A program made the translations under genes and the position numbers. DNA of 64,000 bases, from the NCBI RefSeq assembly GCF_000744775.1, contig NZ_JQMP01000003.1, positions 372,001-436,000 on the forward strand, written 5' to 3'. The notes under the pieces are model-generated. The model was not told the origin of the DNA. It was given only the letters and a program-made list of their open reading frames with translations, and did no database searches. This DNA is from Thermorudis peleae. GTDB lineage: Bacteria > Chloroflexota > Chloroflexia > Thermomicrobiales > Thermomicrobiaceae. Shown here piece after piece: positions 17,401 to 24,833 of this stretch; position 1 is the stretch's first letter; each line of letters opens with the position of its first letter.

Positions 17401-17509
17401 GGGCTTCTGGCGTAACGTCATACTCGCCAGCTTTGATCCGTAACTCGCCGAGAAGCCAAATTCGGAGCATCCCAGGGGTCTGCGGGTGTGCCAGGTCGCT
17501 TGCTTGCAT
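14480..17509 (-). CDS. AfsR/SARP-type transcriptional regulator with BTAD, NB-ARC-like ATPase and TPR domains
   Basis: A 1009-residue regulator. Residues about 14-110 form an OmpR-like DNA-binding domain ('MLRIWLLGELRIKAG...LCEALWPEDDPDAALNRLNKALHAARRAL'), about 120-255 a bacterial transcriptional activation domain ('YTGDLLADMDGNWL', 'RLYARTGSRHLALRQYQQLREIL'), then an NTPase with P-loop 'TGPGGIGKTRLA' (about 319) and Walker B 'MMLILDTCEHL', and a long C-terminal array of TPR-like helices. Large proteins of this layout control secondary-metabolite or peptide clusters. It lies directly upstream of the two small peptide genes on the same strand, 222 bases away. ATG 17509 or the inner ATG 17470 may start it. 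Confidence 0.88.
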   Translation of the reverse strand: MQASDLAHPQTPGMLRIWLLGELRIKAGEYDVTPEALRQAWAGAVLACLALSRRFRLRREQVCEALWPEDDPDAALNRLNKALHAARRALEPRLPPYSPSRYLFTSGPWIELRSPDGIWLDVHAFESAADAALAAKEPALLEAAASWYTGDLLADMDGNWLIADRFRLRERYGLLLRTLARVYEERGEITLALTTLRRVIAHDPADEDAHVALMRLYARTGSRHLALRQYQQLREILRQELDTDPLPTSHALYTAIAAGQMHASSIPPPAAPQPGERMGTPRTNLPPALPPVIGRDEDIVAVSRALETTRLITLTGPGGIGKTRLAFAVGNNVLPRFSSGVWFVDLSGLEDPALLPNVLLTALEVSELAVSGHTGQSPEATLAHALAAHDMMLILDTCEHLREACSRLVTHLLTACPRLRILATSREPLQAFGEHVYAVRPLPFPDPTQPLTPEALAAFPAVQLFLARARAEQPSLLIDEQTAQALAIICARLEGMPLAIELIAGRLNVLSVQQVASRLDNLLRLLQSSAETRSPRHQALHAALEWSYQLLSPAQQELFAVLSVFAGNFTLDDIAAVAAIDPAEALDLLDVLARKSLLVVEWQDNIAHYRLLDPVRQYAAAVLARSPRAEEVNARHAAQYIALATQSQLRGPEQPDWIARLTRALPDLRRAAQWLLEHGDPDQLAAFAWGLWSFWSSQATSEGRRWIAACLQRPDVQPGTLPAAILKFVAGRLAFIQGDYDDAAASLADALGCFQALQEREHLADTIFQLGLVAFARGDYTTAQDLYHQALTLRRELQDPRDIALCLHVLGDVALATRDLQGAAAYYRDALAHFHKASTDPGEPAQVLVKQGFLSYLGGAFGAARVFADAALAQARLAGPSRAVVLALLLLPRLHIHDGNLSAARHALSEALTLCQAQRFRRELALTLTTLTLFFAAAGQPQDAWRAAAAMDALQQELGSPPLWFEQDEVQRALAQAPLPEAERDALWLVGHSLPLEHLLSDLHTALAS

Positions 17510-17655
17510 GGCTGTGGAGTCCCCTGTAGTGGTAGAGGATAGGCGCAGTATGCTCTACCGATTCTCCCGCCCTGCCCGTCCGGAGCATACACTGCGCCAC
17601 ATGGCTATGCTCCGATAACCTAAGTGTACTGCAATGATGAGAAACCAGTTTCGAA

Positions 17656-18561
17656 TTAACGGAGGCGGAAAAGGTCAGCGAGCCCATCGCCAATGAGGCT
17701 GAGCGCAATACCCGTTGCAATAATGGCGGTTCCCGGAAGGGCACTAATCCACCACGCCGTTGTCATAAATGGCTGTCCCTCAGTAATCATCGCTCCCCAT
17801 TCCGGTGTCGGTGGCTTAACGCCAAGTCCAAGAAAGCTGAGCGCTGCTGCTAGCAAGATGTAGAGAGCCATGTCGGCAGTGGCGAACACCAGTGAGGGGA
17901 GAATGACGTTCGGCATCAGATGCCGGAAGATCACTCGACGGTCAGTGTTGCCAAGAGCGCGAGCGGCCAGAACATACTCTTTCTGTTTCTCGACCAGGAT
18001 CTCACCGCGAATCAGCCGGGCATAGACGACCCATGCAACGAGTGCCACTGCCACGTACATATTCCGTAAGCCAGGACCCAGAATCGCAACAATAGCAATG
18101 ATCAAAATAATGAACGGGAATGCTTGGACAACATCGACGATGCGCATCACCAGCGTATCCCACCATCCACCAAAGTAACCGGCAAGCGCCCCAAGCAACG
18201 TGCCGATCAAGAACGGGGCAAGAACGCTCAACACGCCGACTTGAAGGTCGATCCGCCCACCATAGAGCACGCGCGTAAAGATATCCCGTCCATACATATC
18301 AGTCCCAAACAGATGCTGCAGACTGGGTGGCTGCAAGGCGTGGGCGTAGTCGGTGGTATACGGGCCGTAGGGAGTAATGAGCGGCGCGGCGATCGCCAGG
18401 AGCAGGATCACTCCCAACAGCCCGATGCCGAGCATGAGGTTCCGCGTGTGCAAAGCCCGCTCCCACCACGGCCGACGCGCAGGAAGTCGCGCGGTGAACA
18501 GCGCTGCTGCGGGCGTCTCGAGTGTTGCCATCGACGGCCCTTTCTCCTCAATAGCGGACAC
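17656..18561 (-). CDS. dipeptide/oligopeptide ABC transporter permease (DppC/OppC type)
   Basis: A 301-residue inner-membrane permease with an N-terminal OppC-like region and about six helices. 'HLFGTDMYGRDIFTRVLYGGRIDLQVG' and the EAA-loop region 'YVLAARALGNTDRRVIFRHLMPNVILP' are diagnostic. Its start overlaps the DppB-type gene by 14 bases. Last gene of the gntR-led operon; no DppD/DppF ATPase follows. Confidence 0.9.
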   Translation of the reverse strand: MSAIEEKGPSMATLETPAAALFTARLPARRPWWERALHTRNLMLGIGLLGVILLLAIAAPLITPYGPYTTDYAHALQPPSLQHLFGTDMYGRDIFTRVLYGGRIDLQVGVLSVLAPFLIGTLLGALAGYFGGWWDTLVMRIVDVVQAFPFIILIIAIVAILGPGLRNMYVAVALVAWVVYARLIRGEILVEKQKEYVLAARALGNTDRRVIFRHLMPNVILPSLVFATADMALYILLAAALSFLGLGVKPPTPEWGAMITEGQPFMTTAWWISALPGTAIIATGIALSLIGDGLADLFRLR

Positions 18562-19492
18562 GTGGGTCGAGGAACGAATACAGCAGGTCAGTCAACAGGT
18601 TAACGAGAATGACAAGCAGAGCAAAGACCAGTGTCAGCGCTTGGACGACCGGATAATCGCGCGCTGCAACGGAATCGATCAGCAAGGCGCCTGCCCCGGG
18701 CAAGGCAAAGACTTTCTCCGTAATCACTGTTCCACCCATGAGAAAGCCGGTATGGACGCCAAGGAGCGTTGCCCAGGGAATCAACGCGTTGCGGAGCACG
18801 TGGCGTCGGATCACCAGCCCTTCCGCAAGGCCTTTTGCTCGAGCAGTTTTGACATACTCCTCGCTGAGTGTCTGGAGCATGCTGGCCCGTAATGCTCGGA
18901 TAAGAATCGGCGCGAGGCCGAGCGATAGGGTCAAGGCTGGCAAAAACAGATGCCAAAGATGACCAACAATCCCGTCGCCGAATCCAGAAACTGGGAACCA
19001 GCCAAGCCGAATGCTAAAGAACAGAATGAGCATGATGCCAACCCAAAACGTCGGCATGACCATCGTGACAACCAGCGTTGAGCGTACGAGATGGTCGAAC
19101 CAACTGTCGCGATAGAGCGCGCTTAGCACCCCGAGCGGCACGGAGAACAGTGTCGTCAGGACGACTGTGTACAACGCGACAGCGATCGAGACAGTAAGCC
19201 GCGGGCCGATCAGCGCCGCAACCGGTGACCCATATCGATGTGACTCGCCAAGGTTGAGTGTTACCAGGCTGCGCAGATAGTAGAGGTACTGCAACCAGAT
19301 CGGCTGATCAAGTCCAAGGCTGTGTCGCACACGCGCAATTGTCTCGTCGCTGGCATGCTCGCCAACCAAAGCGGTGACGGGATCTCCGGGAATCAGGCGG
19401 AGCATGGCGAAGACCACGAGCGTAACGCCAAAAAGCGCGGGAATGAGCTGAACCAGCCGTCGAACGACGTACTCGCTCCGCGTCATCGCCAT
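18548..19492 (-). CDS. dipeptide/oligopeptide ABC transporter permease (DppB/OppB type)
   Basis: A 314-residue permease: 'YVVRRLVQLIPALFGVTLVVFAML' at the N-terminus, 'LIPGDPVTALVGEHAS', and the ATPase-contact loop 'EYVKTARAKGLAEGLVIRRHVLRNALIP'. It pairs with the overlapping DppC-type gene and the upstream substrate-binding protein. Transports a peptide-like or nickel/opine-type solute across the membrane; the co-transcribed deacylase suggests an N-acylated or amide compound, which is inference. Confidence 0.9.
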   Translation of the reverse strand: MAMTRSEYVVRRLVQLIPALFGVTLVVFAMLRLIPGDPVTALVGEHASDETIARVRHSLGLDQPIWLQYLYYLRSLVTLNLGESHRYGSPVAALIGPRLTVSIAVALYTVVLTTLFSVPLGVLSALYRDSWFDHLVRSTLVVTMVMPTFWVGIMLILFFSIRLGWFPVSGFGDGIVGHLWHLFLPALTLSLGLAPILIRALRASMLQTLSEEYVKTARAKGLAEGLVIRRHVLRNALIPWATLLGVHTGFLMGGTVITEKVFALPGAGALLIDSVAARDYPVVQALTLVFALLVILVNLLTDLLYSFLDPRVRY

Positions 19493-19579
19493 GCCTCCGC
19501 GTTCTGCCCAGTATCGATGCGTCCCTCTCCGCCCGCGTCAATCTGACTCCTGAGGCTGGGCCGAGGTCGCGAACCCGCT

Positions 19580-21304
19580 TTATCCGGTGACGTACATCCG
19601 CTTAAACACCCACTGCCCCATCGGATGGTGGAAGAAGCCCTGAACGCGCTTCCGCAACACATCGACATAGGGAATAACGAAGAGATAGACGAATGGCGCA
19701 TCATGCATATGAATTTCCTGGATACGATAGTACAGCTGGCGGCGCTTCTCAGGGTCAAGGGTCTGCCGCGCTTGCTTGGCGAGGTCGATGGCCTCTTGGT
19801 TCACCCAGCCAGTGTGATAGTTTTCCGTTTGGTCTGGCAAGATCGCGTAGGAAACGAGTTCATCTGGGTCGATAATGTCATTCGTCCAACCAGCGAGCCG
19901 GGCCTGGAACTTGTTTTGGCGATAGTTGTTGGTGAAGACGCCCTGCTCCAGCTGGACGATGTCCAGGTCAACCCCAATCTTGCTCCACATATCTTTGAGC
20001 GCCGTCGCAATCTGCAATTGCTGCTGATTGCCAGCCAGAATCTGGAATTCGAGCTTAAATCCATTTGGAACGGACGATTGTGCCATCAGTTGCTTCGCCT
20101 TAGTGAGGTCAAATGGATAGCCCGGCTGGTCTTTGTTCCAGTACAGCGCTCCATTGGGCATAAAGCTGTTTGATGGTTCCCCAATACCAAACAGCACCGA
20201 CTTGATCAATGTCTGCTTATCGGTTGCATAGTTGAGCGCCTGGCGCACGTTGATGTCGTTGAGTGGAGCCTGGCGCGTATTGAGGACAACAAAATTGTTG
20301 TATGTCGAGGGGAAAATGAGCACCTGGAGGTTCGAGTCACTCTTGAGATCATTCACCTGGCTCAGCGGCACGTCATTTTGGCCAATGATCCCATCGACTG
20401 CCCCACCTTTGACCTGAAGGATGCGGCTGTTACTATCTGGAATCACGGTCAGCGTAATCTGATCGAGACGTGGCAGGCCTGGCTCCCAGTAGTTCGGATT
20501 GCGCACAAGTGTCATTGCCTGGCCTTTCTTCCACTCCTTTACATGGAATGGGCCAGTGCCCATCGTCTGCTCAACGAGCTTGTCAACGCCGATCTTTTGC
20601 GCAAAGTCCTGCGAAATAATGCTCGCGTTAAACATCGAGATGTCAGACAGAAACGGGGCCCAAGGCTGGCTGAGTGTAATTACGACGGTGCGATCATCCG
20701 GCGTTGTTATCTCCTTGACCTGGTCAAGGGTAAACGTCCAGATACTCTCTTTCGTGGTCTTCGCGCGTTCAATCGACCACTTGATATCGCTCACCTTCAG
20801 CGGCGTACCATCGTAGAACTTGACGCCTTGGCGAATGTGAAAGGTATATGTTGTCCCGTCCTGAGAGACGTCCCACTTCTCAGCAAGTCCGGGCATAAGC
20901 TCCAGCCCGTTGTCTGCCACTGTCACGAGCTGGTCGTAAACATTCATCAAGACCCAGATATCGACATTCCCGTCTTGAGTGACAGGGTCCAAATTGTCGG
21001 AGTCCGTACCACGCGCCAGGTTCACCGATCCTCCGCTCTTCCCGGCTGGCGACGCAGCTGGTGTTGGTGTTGCTGGACTTGGCGTCGCGGTAACGTTCTG
21101 CTCAATCCGGATCGCTGGAGTGCTAGCTGCGTTCCCTTGCGCGGTTGGACTTGCTTGCCCACCCCCACCGCCGCATGCTGTTAACGCTGCGCTGATTGCC
21201 GGAGCGCTGAAGCCGAGCAAGGCTGCTCGGCGAACGAATTCGCGACGGGTGATGTGGCCAGCAGCCAGATGGTGCTGCAATGTCTGAAGCCAAAGGGGAT
21301 ACAT
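19580..21304 (-). CDS. ABC transporter substrate-binding lipoprotein (SBP_bac_5 family)
   Basis: A 574-residue extracytoplasmic binding protein. The N-terminus has a twin-arginine-like segment ('TRREFVRRAALLGFSA') ending in a lipobox ('ALTACGG'), so it is probably a Tat-exported lipoprotein. A Thr/Pro-rich linker precedes the family-5 domain ('NLDPVTQDGNVDIWVLMNVYDQLV', split; 'YTFHIRQGVKFYDGTPL', 'MGTGPFHVKEWKKGQ', 'NVRQALNYATDKQTLI'). Delivers its ligand to the two permeases encoded downstream. Confidence 0.92.
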   Translation of the reverse strand: MYPLWLQTLQHHLAAGHITRREFVRRAALLGFSAPAISAALTACGGGGGQASPTAQGNAASTPAIRIEQNVTATPSPATPTPAASPAGKSGGSVNLARGTDSDNLDPVTQDGNVDIWVLMNVYDQLVTVADNGLELMPGLAEKWDVSQDGTTYTFHIRQGVKFYDGTPLKVSDIKWSIERAKTTKESIWTFTLDQVKEITTPDDRTVVITLSQPWAPFLSDISMFNASIISQDFAQKIGVDKLVEQTMGTGPFHVKEWKKGQAMTLVRNPNYWEPGLPRLDQITLTVIPDSNSRILQVKGGAVDGIIGQNDVPLSQVNDLKSDSNLQVLIFPSTYNNFVVLNTRQAPLNDINVRQALNYATDKQTLIKSVLFGIGEPSNSFMPNGALYWNKDQPGYPFDLTKAKQLMAQSSVPNGFKLEFQILAGNQQQLQIATALKDMWSKIGVDLDIVQLEQGVFTNNYRQNKFQARLAGWTNDIIDPDELVSYAILPDQTENYHTGWVNQEAIDLAKQARQTLDPEKRRQLYYRIQEIHMHDAPFVYLFVIPYVDVLRKRVQGFFHHPMGQWVFKRMYVTG

Positions 21305-21345
21305 GACTCTCCTCCTCCCAGCAGGTTTCTCATGACCGCACGGGA

Positions 21346-22338
21346 CTAGTCTTCGGGCACGGCGATACCCATGAGCAGGCCATGAGCTGGCATCGCCGGA
21401 CTCGTGGTAACAAAGAGCACTCGTCCGTCAACGGGACTCTTGATCTCTTCGAGCACTTCCCCAAAGAGCGATCCAATGTGTCCCACGCACTGGCCAGCGC
21501 GCACAGATTCCCCCGGCTGAACCGCTGCATAAAACAGCCCGGCATGTTCACCGTAGAGCCATTCAAACGCGCGGTAACGGGCTGGTTGCGTTGGCGTTGT
21601 CGGTGCTGGTTCGGCGAGCATGCCTAGGTGGGCCAGCACGCGCAAGACCCCATCACGAAGGAGCGCCACCGCCTCAGGCTGTAACTGCCCGATCCCGCCA
21701 GCTTCAGCGATAAACGCTGGGACACCATACTCTGCTGCAGCCAGGAAGCTCATTGTGCCGGTTCCCGCCTGTACGCTCCCGCTGATCGTGACGAGATGAG
21801 GCAGCCCAAAAACACTCGCAAGCTCCTGCGCCCGTTGATCGACCGGGCGGTCGCCACTGCGGCAGATGGCAAACGGCTCAAGTGCTTCAACGAGGTCACC
21901 ACCATGAAGGTCGATGGCAACATCGGCCCGGCGGATAAAGTTGTGGAAGAGGGCATGGACCAGTTGTTGCGTGTAGCTCCCATTTGGATCGCCTGGGAAG
22001 ACTCGATTGGGGTTCAGCCCATCAACTGGGCAGACGAACATCGTTCGTTGCCAGAAGGCAGGCAGATTGACAACGGGCATGAGCACAATAACGCCACGCA
22101 CGTGCGCTGGATCAAGCAAGCGACTGAGTTGAATGACCGCCTCAATCGCCGGATATTCAGCTCCGTGGATGCCTGCGTTGACGAAGACGGCTGGACCTGG
22201 TTCCGCTCCAGCAATGGCGATAATTGGCCATCGATCGCGCACAAGCGCGGGACCAGGCAGAATCAGCTCGCGCCGTGTCACCGTGCCTGGCTCCAGGATG
22301 CCGAGGAGCGGGAAGCGGCCGAGTTCTTCACGCATCAT
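21346..22338 (-). CDS. succinylglutamate desuccinylase/aspartoacylase family deacylase
   Basis: A 330-residue zinc carboxypeptidase-like (M14/AstE/ASPA) deacylase. The zinc motif HxxE is in 'FVNAGIHGAEYPAIEA', followed by 'VVNLPAFWQRT', 'DGLNPNRVFPGDPNGS' and the third ligand in 'ADVAIDLHGGD'. It hydrolyses an N-acyl or amide bond of a small substrate. It overlaps the GntR gene by 4 bases (ATGA) and leads the transporter genes, so it probably acts on the imported solute in the cytoplasm. Confidence 0.87.
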   Translation of the reverse strand: MMREELGRFPLLGILEPGTVTRRELILPGPALVRDRWPIIAIAGAEPGPAVFVNAGIHGAEYPAIEAVIQLSRLLDPAHVRGVIVLMPVVNLPAFWQRTMFVCPVDGLNPNRVFPGDPNGSYTQQLVHALFHNFIRRADVAIDLHGGDLVEALEPFAICRSGDRPVDQRAQELASVFGLPHLVTISGSVQAGTGTMSFLAAAEYGVPAFIAEAGGIGQLQPEAVALLRDGVLRVLAHLGMLAEPAPTTPTQPARYRAFEWLYGEHAGLFYAAVQPGESVRAGQCVGHIGSLFGEVLEEIKSPVDGRVLFVTTSPAMPAHGLLMGIAVPED

Positions 22339-23033
22339 CGTGTTCCACCCCCTTTCGACTGCTCCATGTGTAACTCGGCAGCTCGGCGAATCTCGTCTTC
22401 AAGCGAGCGATAGTGATCAGCCAGCGCTGCAGCCGCAACAGAGCGATCAGTCTGCGTTAGCGCATCGAGCACGGCCTGGTGTCGCGCGGCTGTTCGGGGA
22501 CCAGTAATAGAGCTGTAGCGGAACGTCAGTGTGACAAGGATGCCGAGAAGGGCATTCAGGTCGCTCCAAAATTGCAAAACGCGACGCTGCCCGAGCGCTC
22601 GAACAATCGCTCCATGGAAGGCATGGTCGAGATCGAGAAATCGATCGACTTCTTCAGGGAGTTGCAGAGCGCGCATCTGCCCGATGATCCGGGCAAGTTC
22701 AGCGCGCAACGCCGCTGGGATTGGTAACGGTAGGTGACGAGCGCAGTATTCGCCAAGCAGCGCGTGGAGTTCACAGAGTTCATAGGCATCGGTGGGCTGG
22801 AGTTCCGCGACCCGTGCCCCACGATGTGCGTGGAGTTCGATGAGTCCTTCGCCTTCAAGACGGCGAAGCGCCTCTCGGACCGTGCTTCGACTGACATGCA
22901 GCGCATCGACGAGCGCTTGCTCGGTGAGCCGTGTCCCCGGCGGTAAGTGTCCCAAGATAATCTGCGTCCGCAGTTGGCGAACAACCTGGTCGGAGAGTGT
23001 GCGATCCAACGGTGGTGTCAGGACCATCATCAT
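22335..23033 (-). CDS. GntR family (FadR subfamily) transcriptional regulator
   Basis: A 232-residue repressor-type protein. N-terminal winged helix ('LSDQVVRQLRTQIILGHLPPGTRLTEQALVDALHVSRSTVREALRRLEGEGLIELHAHRGARVAE', given here in part) and a C-terminal FCD helical ligand domain ('AYELCELHALLGEYCARH', 'FLDLDHAFHGAIVRALGQRR'). The first of three ATGs at 23033 has GAAAAGAAG upstream; earlier in-frame starts at 23057 and 23153 overlap the operator and promoter, so they are rejected. Overlaps the deacylase by 4 bases; probably autoregulates the whole transporter operon. Confidence 0.9.
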   Translation of the reverse strand: MMMVLTPPLDRTLSDQVVRQLRTQIILGHLPPGTRLTEQALVDALHVSRSTVREALRRLEGEGLIELHAHRGARVAELQPTDAYELCELHALLGEYCARHLPLPIPAALRAELARIIGQMRALQLPEEVDRFLDLDHAFHGAIVRALGQRRVLQFWSDLNALLGILVTLTFRYSSITGPRTAARHQAVLDALTQTDRSVAAAALADHYRSLEDEIRRAAELHMEQSKGGGTR

Positions 23034-23054
23034 CTTCTTTTCAGAATCCCCGTA

Positions 23055-23071
23055 CATCAGATTGTCTGATG
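23055..23071. promoter_or_regulatory. GntR operator (perfect 7-3-7 inverted repeat)
   Basis: CATCAGA-TTG-TCTGATG lies immediately downstream of the gntR -10 box, at the expected transcription start. FadR-type GntR proteins bind short palindromes of this size, so repressor autoregulation is the simplest reading. Confidence 0.7.
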
Positions 23072-23076
23072 ATTTC

Positions 23077-23104
23077 ACTCTACCAGCATCCTCTCCCTTG
23101 TCAA
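23077..23104 (-). promoter_or_regulatory. promoter of the gntR-deacylase-ABC operon
   Basis: Minus-strand TTGACA (23104-23099), 16-base spacer, TAGAGT (23082-23077). The inverted repeat at 23055-23071 starts 6 bases after the -10 box. Confidence 0.6.
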
Positions 23105-23499
23105 GAAAAGACTGTTCAGTAGTTTCTGCTCTTCCCCACCGACTGCCAAGCATAGCGTGCAGATCGCAAGCCCGGTAGAGCGCAATGGCATTCCGTATGA
23201 CGGTTGGTCATCGTAGCGTATTGCGGTTATACTTCGCGGCTGGCTATTGGAAGGTGGCGAGGGGAATGGCAGCACGAATCTGCTGGCATCTCCATGAGCT
23301 TTCATCGAGGCCATTATCCAGTACTATCCCGCCGTGCCCCTCAATGATCGGCGTCTTCTCCTTCTGGCCCCGGATCTGCGACTGTACCCGTCTACCGGTG
23401 CGCTAACGCAGCTATTCGCCCGCTCATACATCGTCCGTATTCTGCTCCAGCAGGACTGGAGAGCTCTGGCATTGCCTGTCTTTGGGGAAAGGAAGCACA

Positions 23500-24744
23500 A
23501 TGCAGCGAACGGAGACGTTCGTCCGGCCACGCTTCGGGTACATTGTTGGTGATCTCCCGTCACCACGATTCGGGGTCGCCGTTGGCGCTGCCGGCGTTGC
23601 GGCAGTATTGGCGGCTGTACTTGTTTCGCGGTATGGCGTCCGTCAGGGCATTCTGTTCGCACTTGGTCTGCTCCTCGGCATAACGCTCTATCATGCCCGT
23701 TTCGGTTTCACCTCGGCTTTCCGGCAATTCGTCGCGGTTGGTCAAGGGGCTGGTTTACGCGCCCATATGCTCATGCTCGCGGTTGCAAGCGTGCTCTTTG
23801 CGCCCATTCTTGCGAGTGGGAAAGGCCTCTTTGGCGTTCATGTTGCCGGTTCGCTTGCGCCGGTTGGCCTCGCTGTTCTCGTCGGTGCCTTCCTCTTTGG
23901 TGTTGGGATGCAACTTGGTGGGGCGTGCGCCTCAGGTACCTTGTTCTCGGTTGGCGGCGGGCAGACGGCCACGCTCTTCACCCTCGCTGGCTTCATCGTC
24001 GGCTCGGTCCTCGGGGCCTGGCACTGGGGATTCTGGACCCAGCCAGCGCTTAACCTGCCAGCGCTGTCACTTGCGACGGTATTTGGTGGTTATTTTGGTG
24101 CCCTCATCGTTCAGCTTGGTGTCATCGGGGCCATCACGCTTGTAACGATCCTCATCGAGCGAAAGCGTCGTCCACCTCAGATCGCTCCACAACCGAGTGC
24201 ACGAGGCCTGGCCCGCGTCATCCGAGGCACGTGGCCGCTGTGGACCGGTGCTGTCGTGCTCGCAGTCCTGAATGCTGCGACGCTGCTCGTGAGCGGTCAC
24301 CCGTGGGGTATCACGTCAGCATTTGCACTCTGGGGCTCGAAACTCGCCCAGGCACTCGGCGTAAACGTCTCGTCGTGGGCCTATTGGTCTGGCAGTCGGG
24401 CTGCGAGCCTTCATGCTTCGGTCCTCGCTGATGTCACCTCGGTCATGGACTTTGGGATCGTGCTTGGCGCCATGATCGCTGCAGCATTGAGCGGCACGTT
24501 TGTCCTGCACCGCCATCTGCCACCGAAAACGGTCGTCGCCTCGTTGTTGGGCGGTGTGTTGATGGGCTATGGTGCACGACTTGCCTACGGCTGCAACATC
24601 GGCGCTTATTTCTCGGGCGTAGCGTCCTTTAGCCTGCATGGCTGGATCTGGGCGATCGCTGCTTTGCTCGGTACAACTGTTGGTGTGCGCTTGCGCCCGC
24701 TCTTTGGCCTGACTGTCCCCAAGCAGACAGACGCAGTCTGCTGA
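23500..24744 (+). CDS. YeeE/YedE family membrane transporter (sulfur compound uptake type)
   Basis: A 414-residue integral membrane protein of the YeeE/YedE (TsuA-like) family with about ten hydrophobic segments. It carries both family signatures: 'GMQLGGACASGTLFSVGGG' and, in the C-terminal half, 'YGCNIGAYFSGVASFSLHGWIW', each with the conserved cysteine that in TsuA lines the thiosulfate path. Likely imports thiosulfate or a similar sulfur anion. The ATG at 23500 has AAAGGAAG upstream; a TTG six codons earlier is less likely. Confidence 0.87.
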   Translation: MQRTETFVRPRFGYIVGDLPSPRFGVAVGAAGVAAVLAAVLVSRYGVRQGILFALGLLLGITLYHARFGFTSAFRQFVAVGQGAGLRAHMLMLAVASVLFAPILASGKGLFGVHVAGSLAPVGLAVLVGAFLFGVGMQLGGACASGTLFSVGGGQTATLFTLAGFIVGSVLGAWHWGFWTQPALNLPALSLATVFGGYFGALIVQLGVIGAITLVTILIERKRRPPQIAPQPSARGLARVIRGTWPLWTGAVVLAVLNAATLLVSGHPWGITSAFALWGSKLAQALGVNVSSWAYWSGSRAASLHASVLADVTSVMDFGIVLGAMIAAALSGTFVLHRHLPPKTVVASLLGGVLMGYGARLAYGCNIGAYFSGVASFSLHGWIWAIAALLGTTVGVRLRPLFGLTVPKQTDAVC

Positions 24745-24766
24745 GTCATCAACTACTTGGTAATTG

Positions 24767-24811
24767 GCAGCGAGGTGGTTGGCTTTGTCAATGGTGCTGC
24801 CACCTCGCTGC
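24767..24811. terminator. bidirectional hairpin terminator between convergent genes
   Basis: Perfect 12-bp inverted repeat GCAGCGAGGTGG (24767-24778)/CCACCTCGCTGC (24800-24811) with a 21-base loop, placed between the convergent YeeE/YedE and enolase-superfamily genes. T-runs on either side are weak. Confidence 0.65.
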
Positions 24812-24833
24812 TCCCATTCTCGTCGTGCTACCC

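Larger units (their letters stand above)
23034..23499. other. intergenic region between gntR and the YeeE/YedE gene
   Basis: 466 bases that hold the gntR promoter and operator (23055-23104). On the plus strand a TATACT box at about 23230 with a weak -35 (TTGGTC) could serve the transporter gene, leaving a leader of about 260 bases. A 73-codon frame inside (23185-23406) lacks a ribosome site and is not supported. Confidence 0.5.

Noticed and set aside
23185-23406. 73-codon ORF between gntR and the YeeE/YedE gene
   Set aside because: No ribosome site, no recognisable composition of a real protein, and it lies in the leader of the transporter gene.
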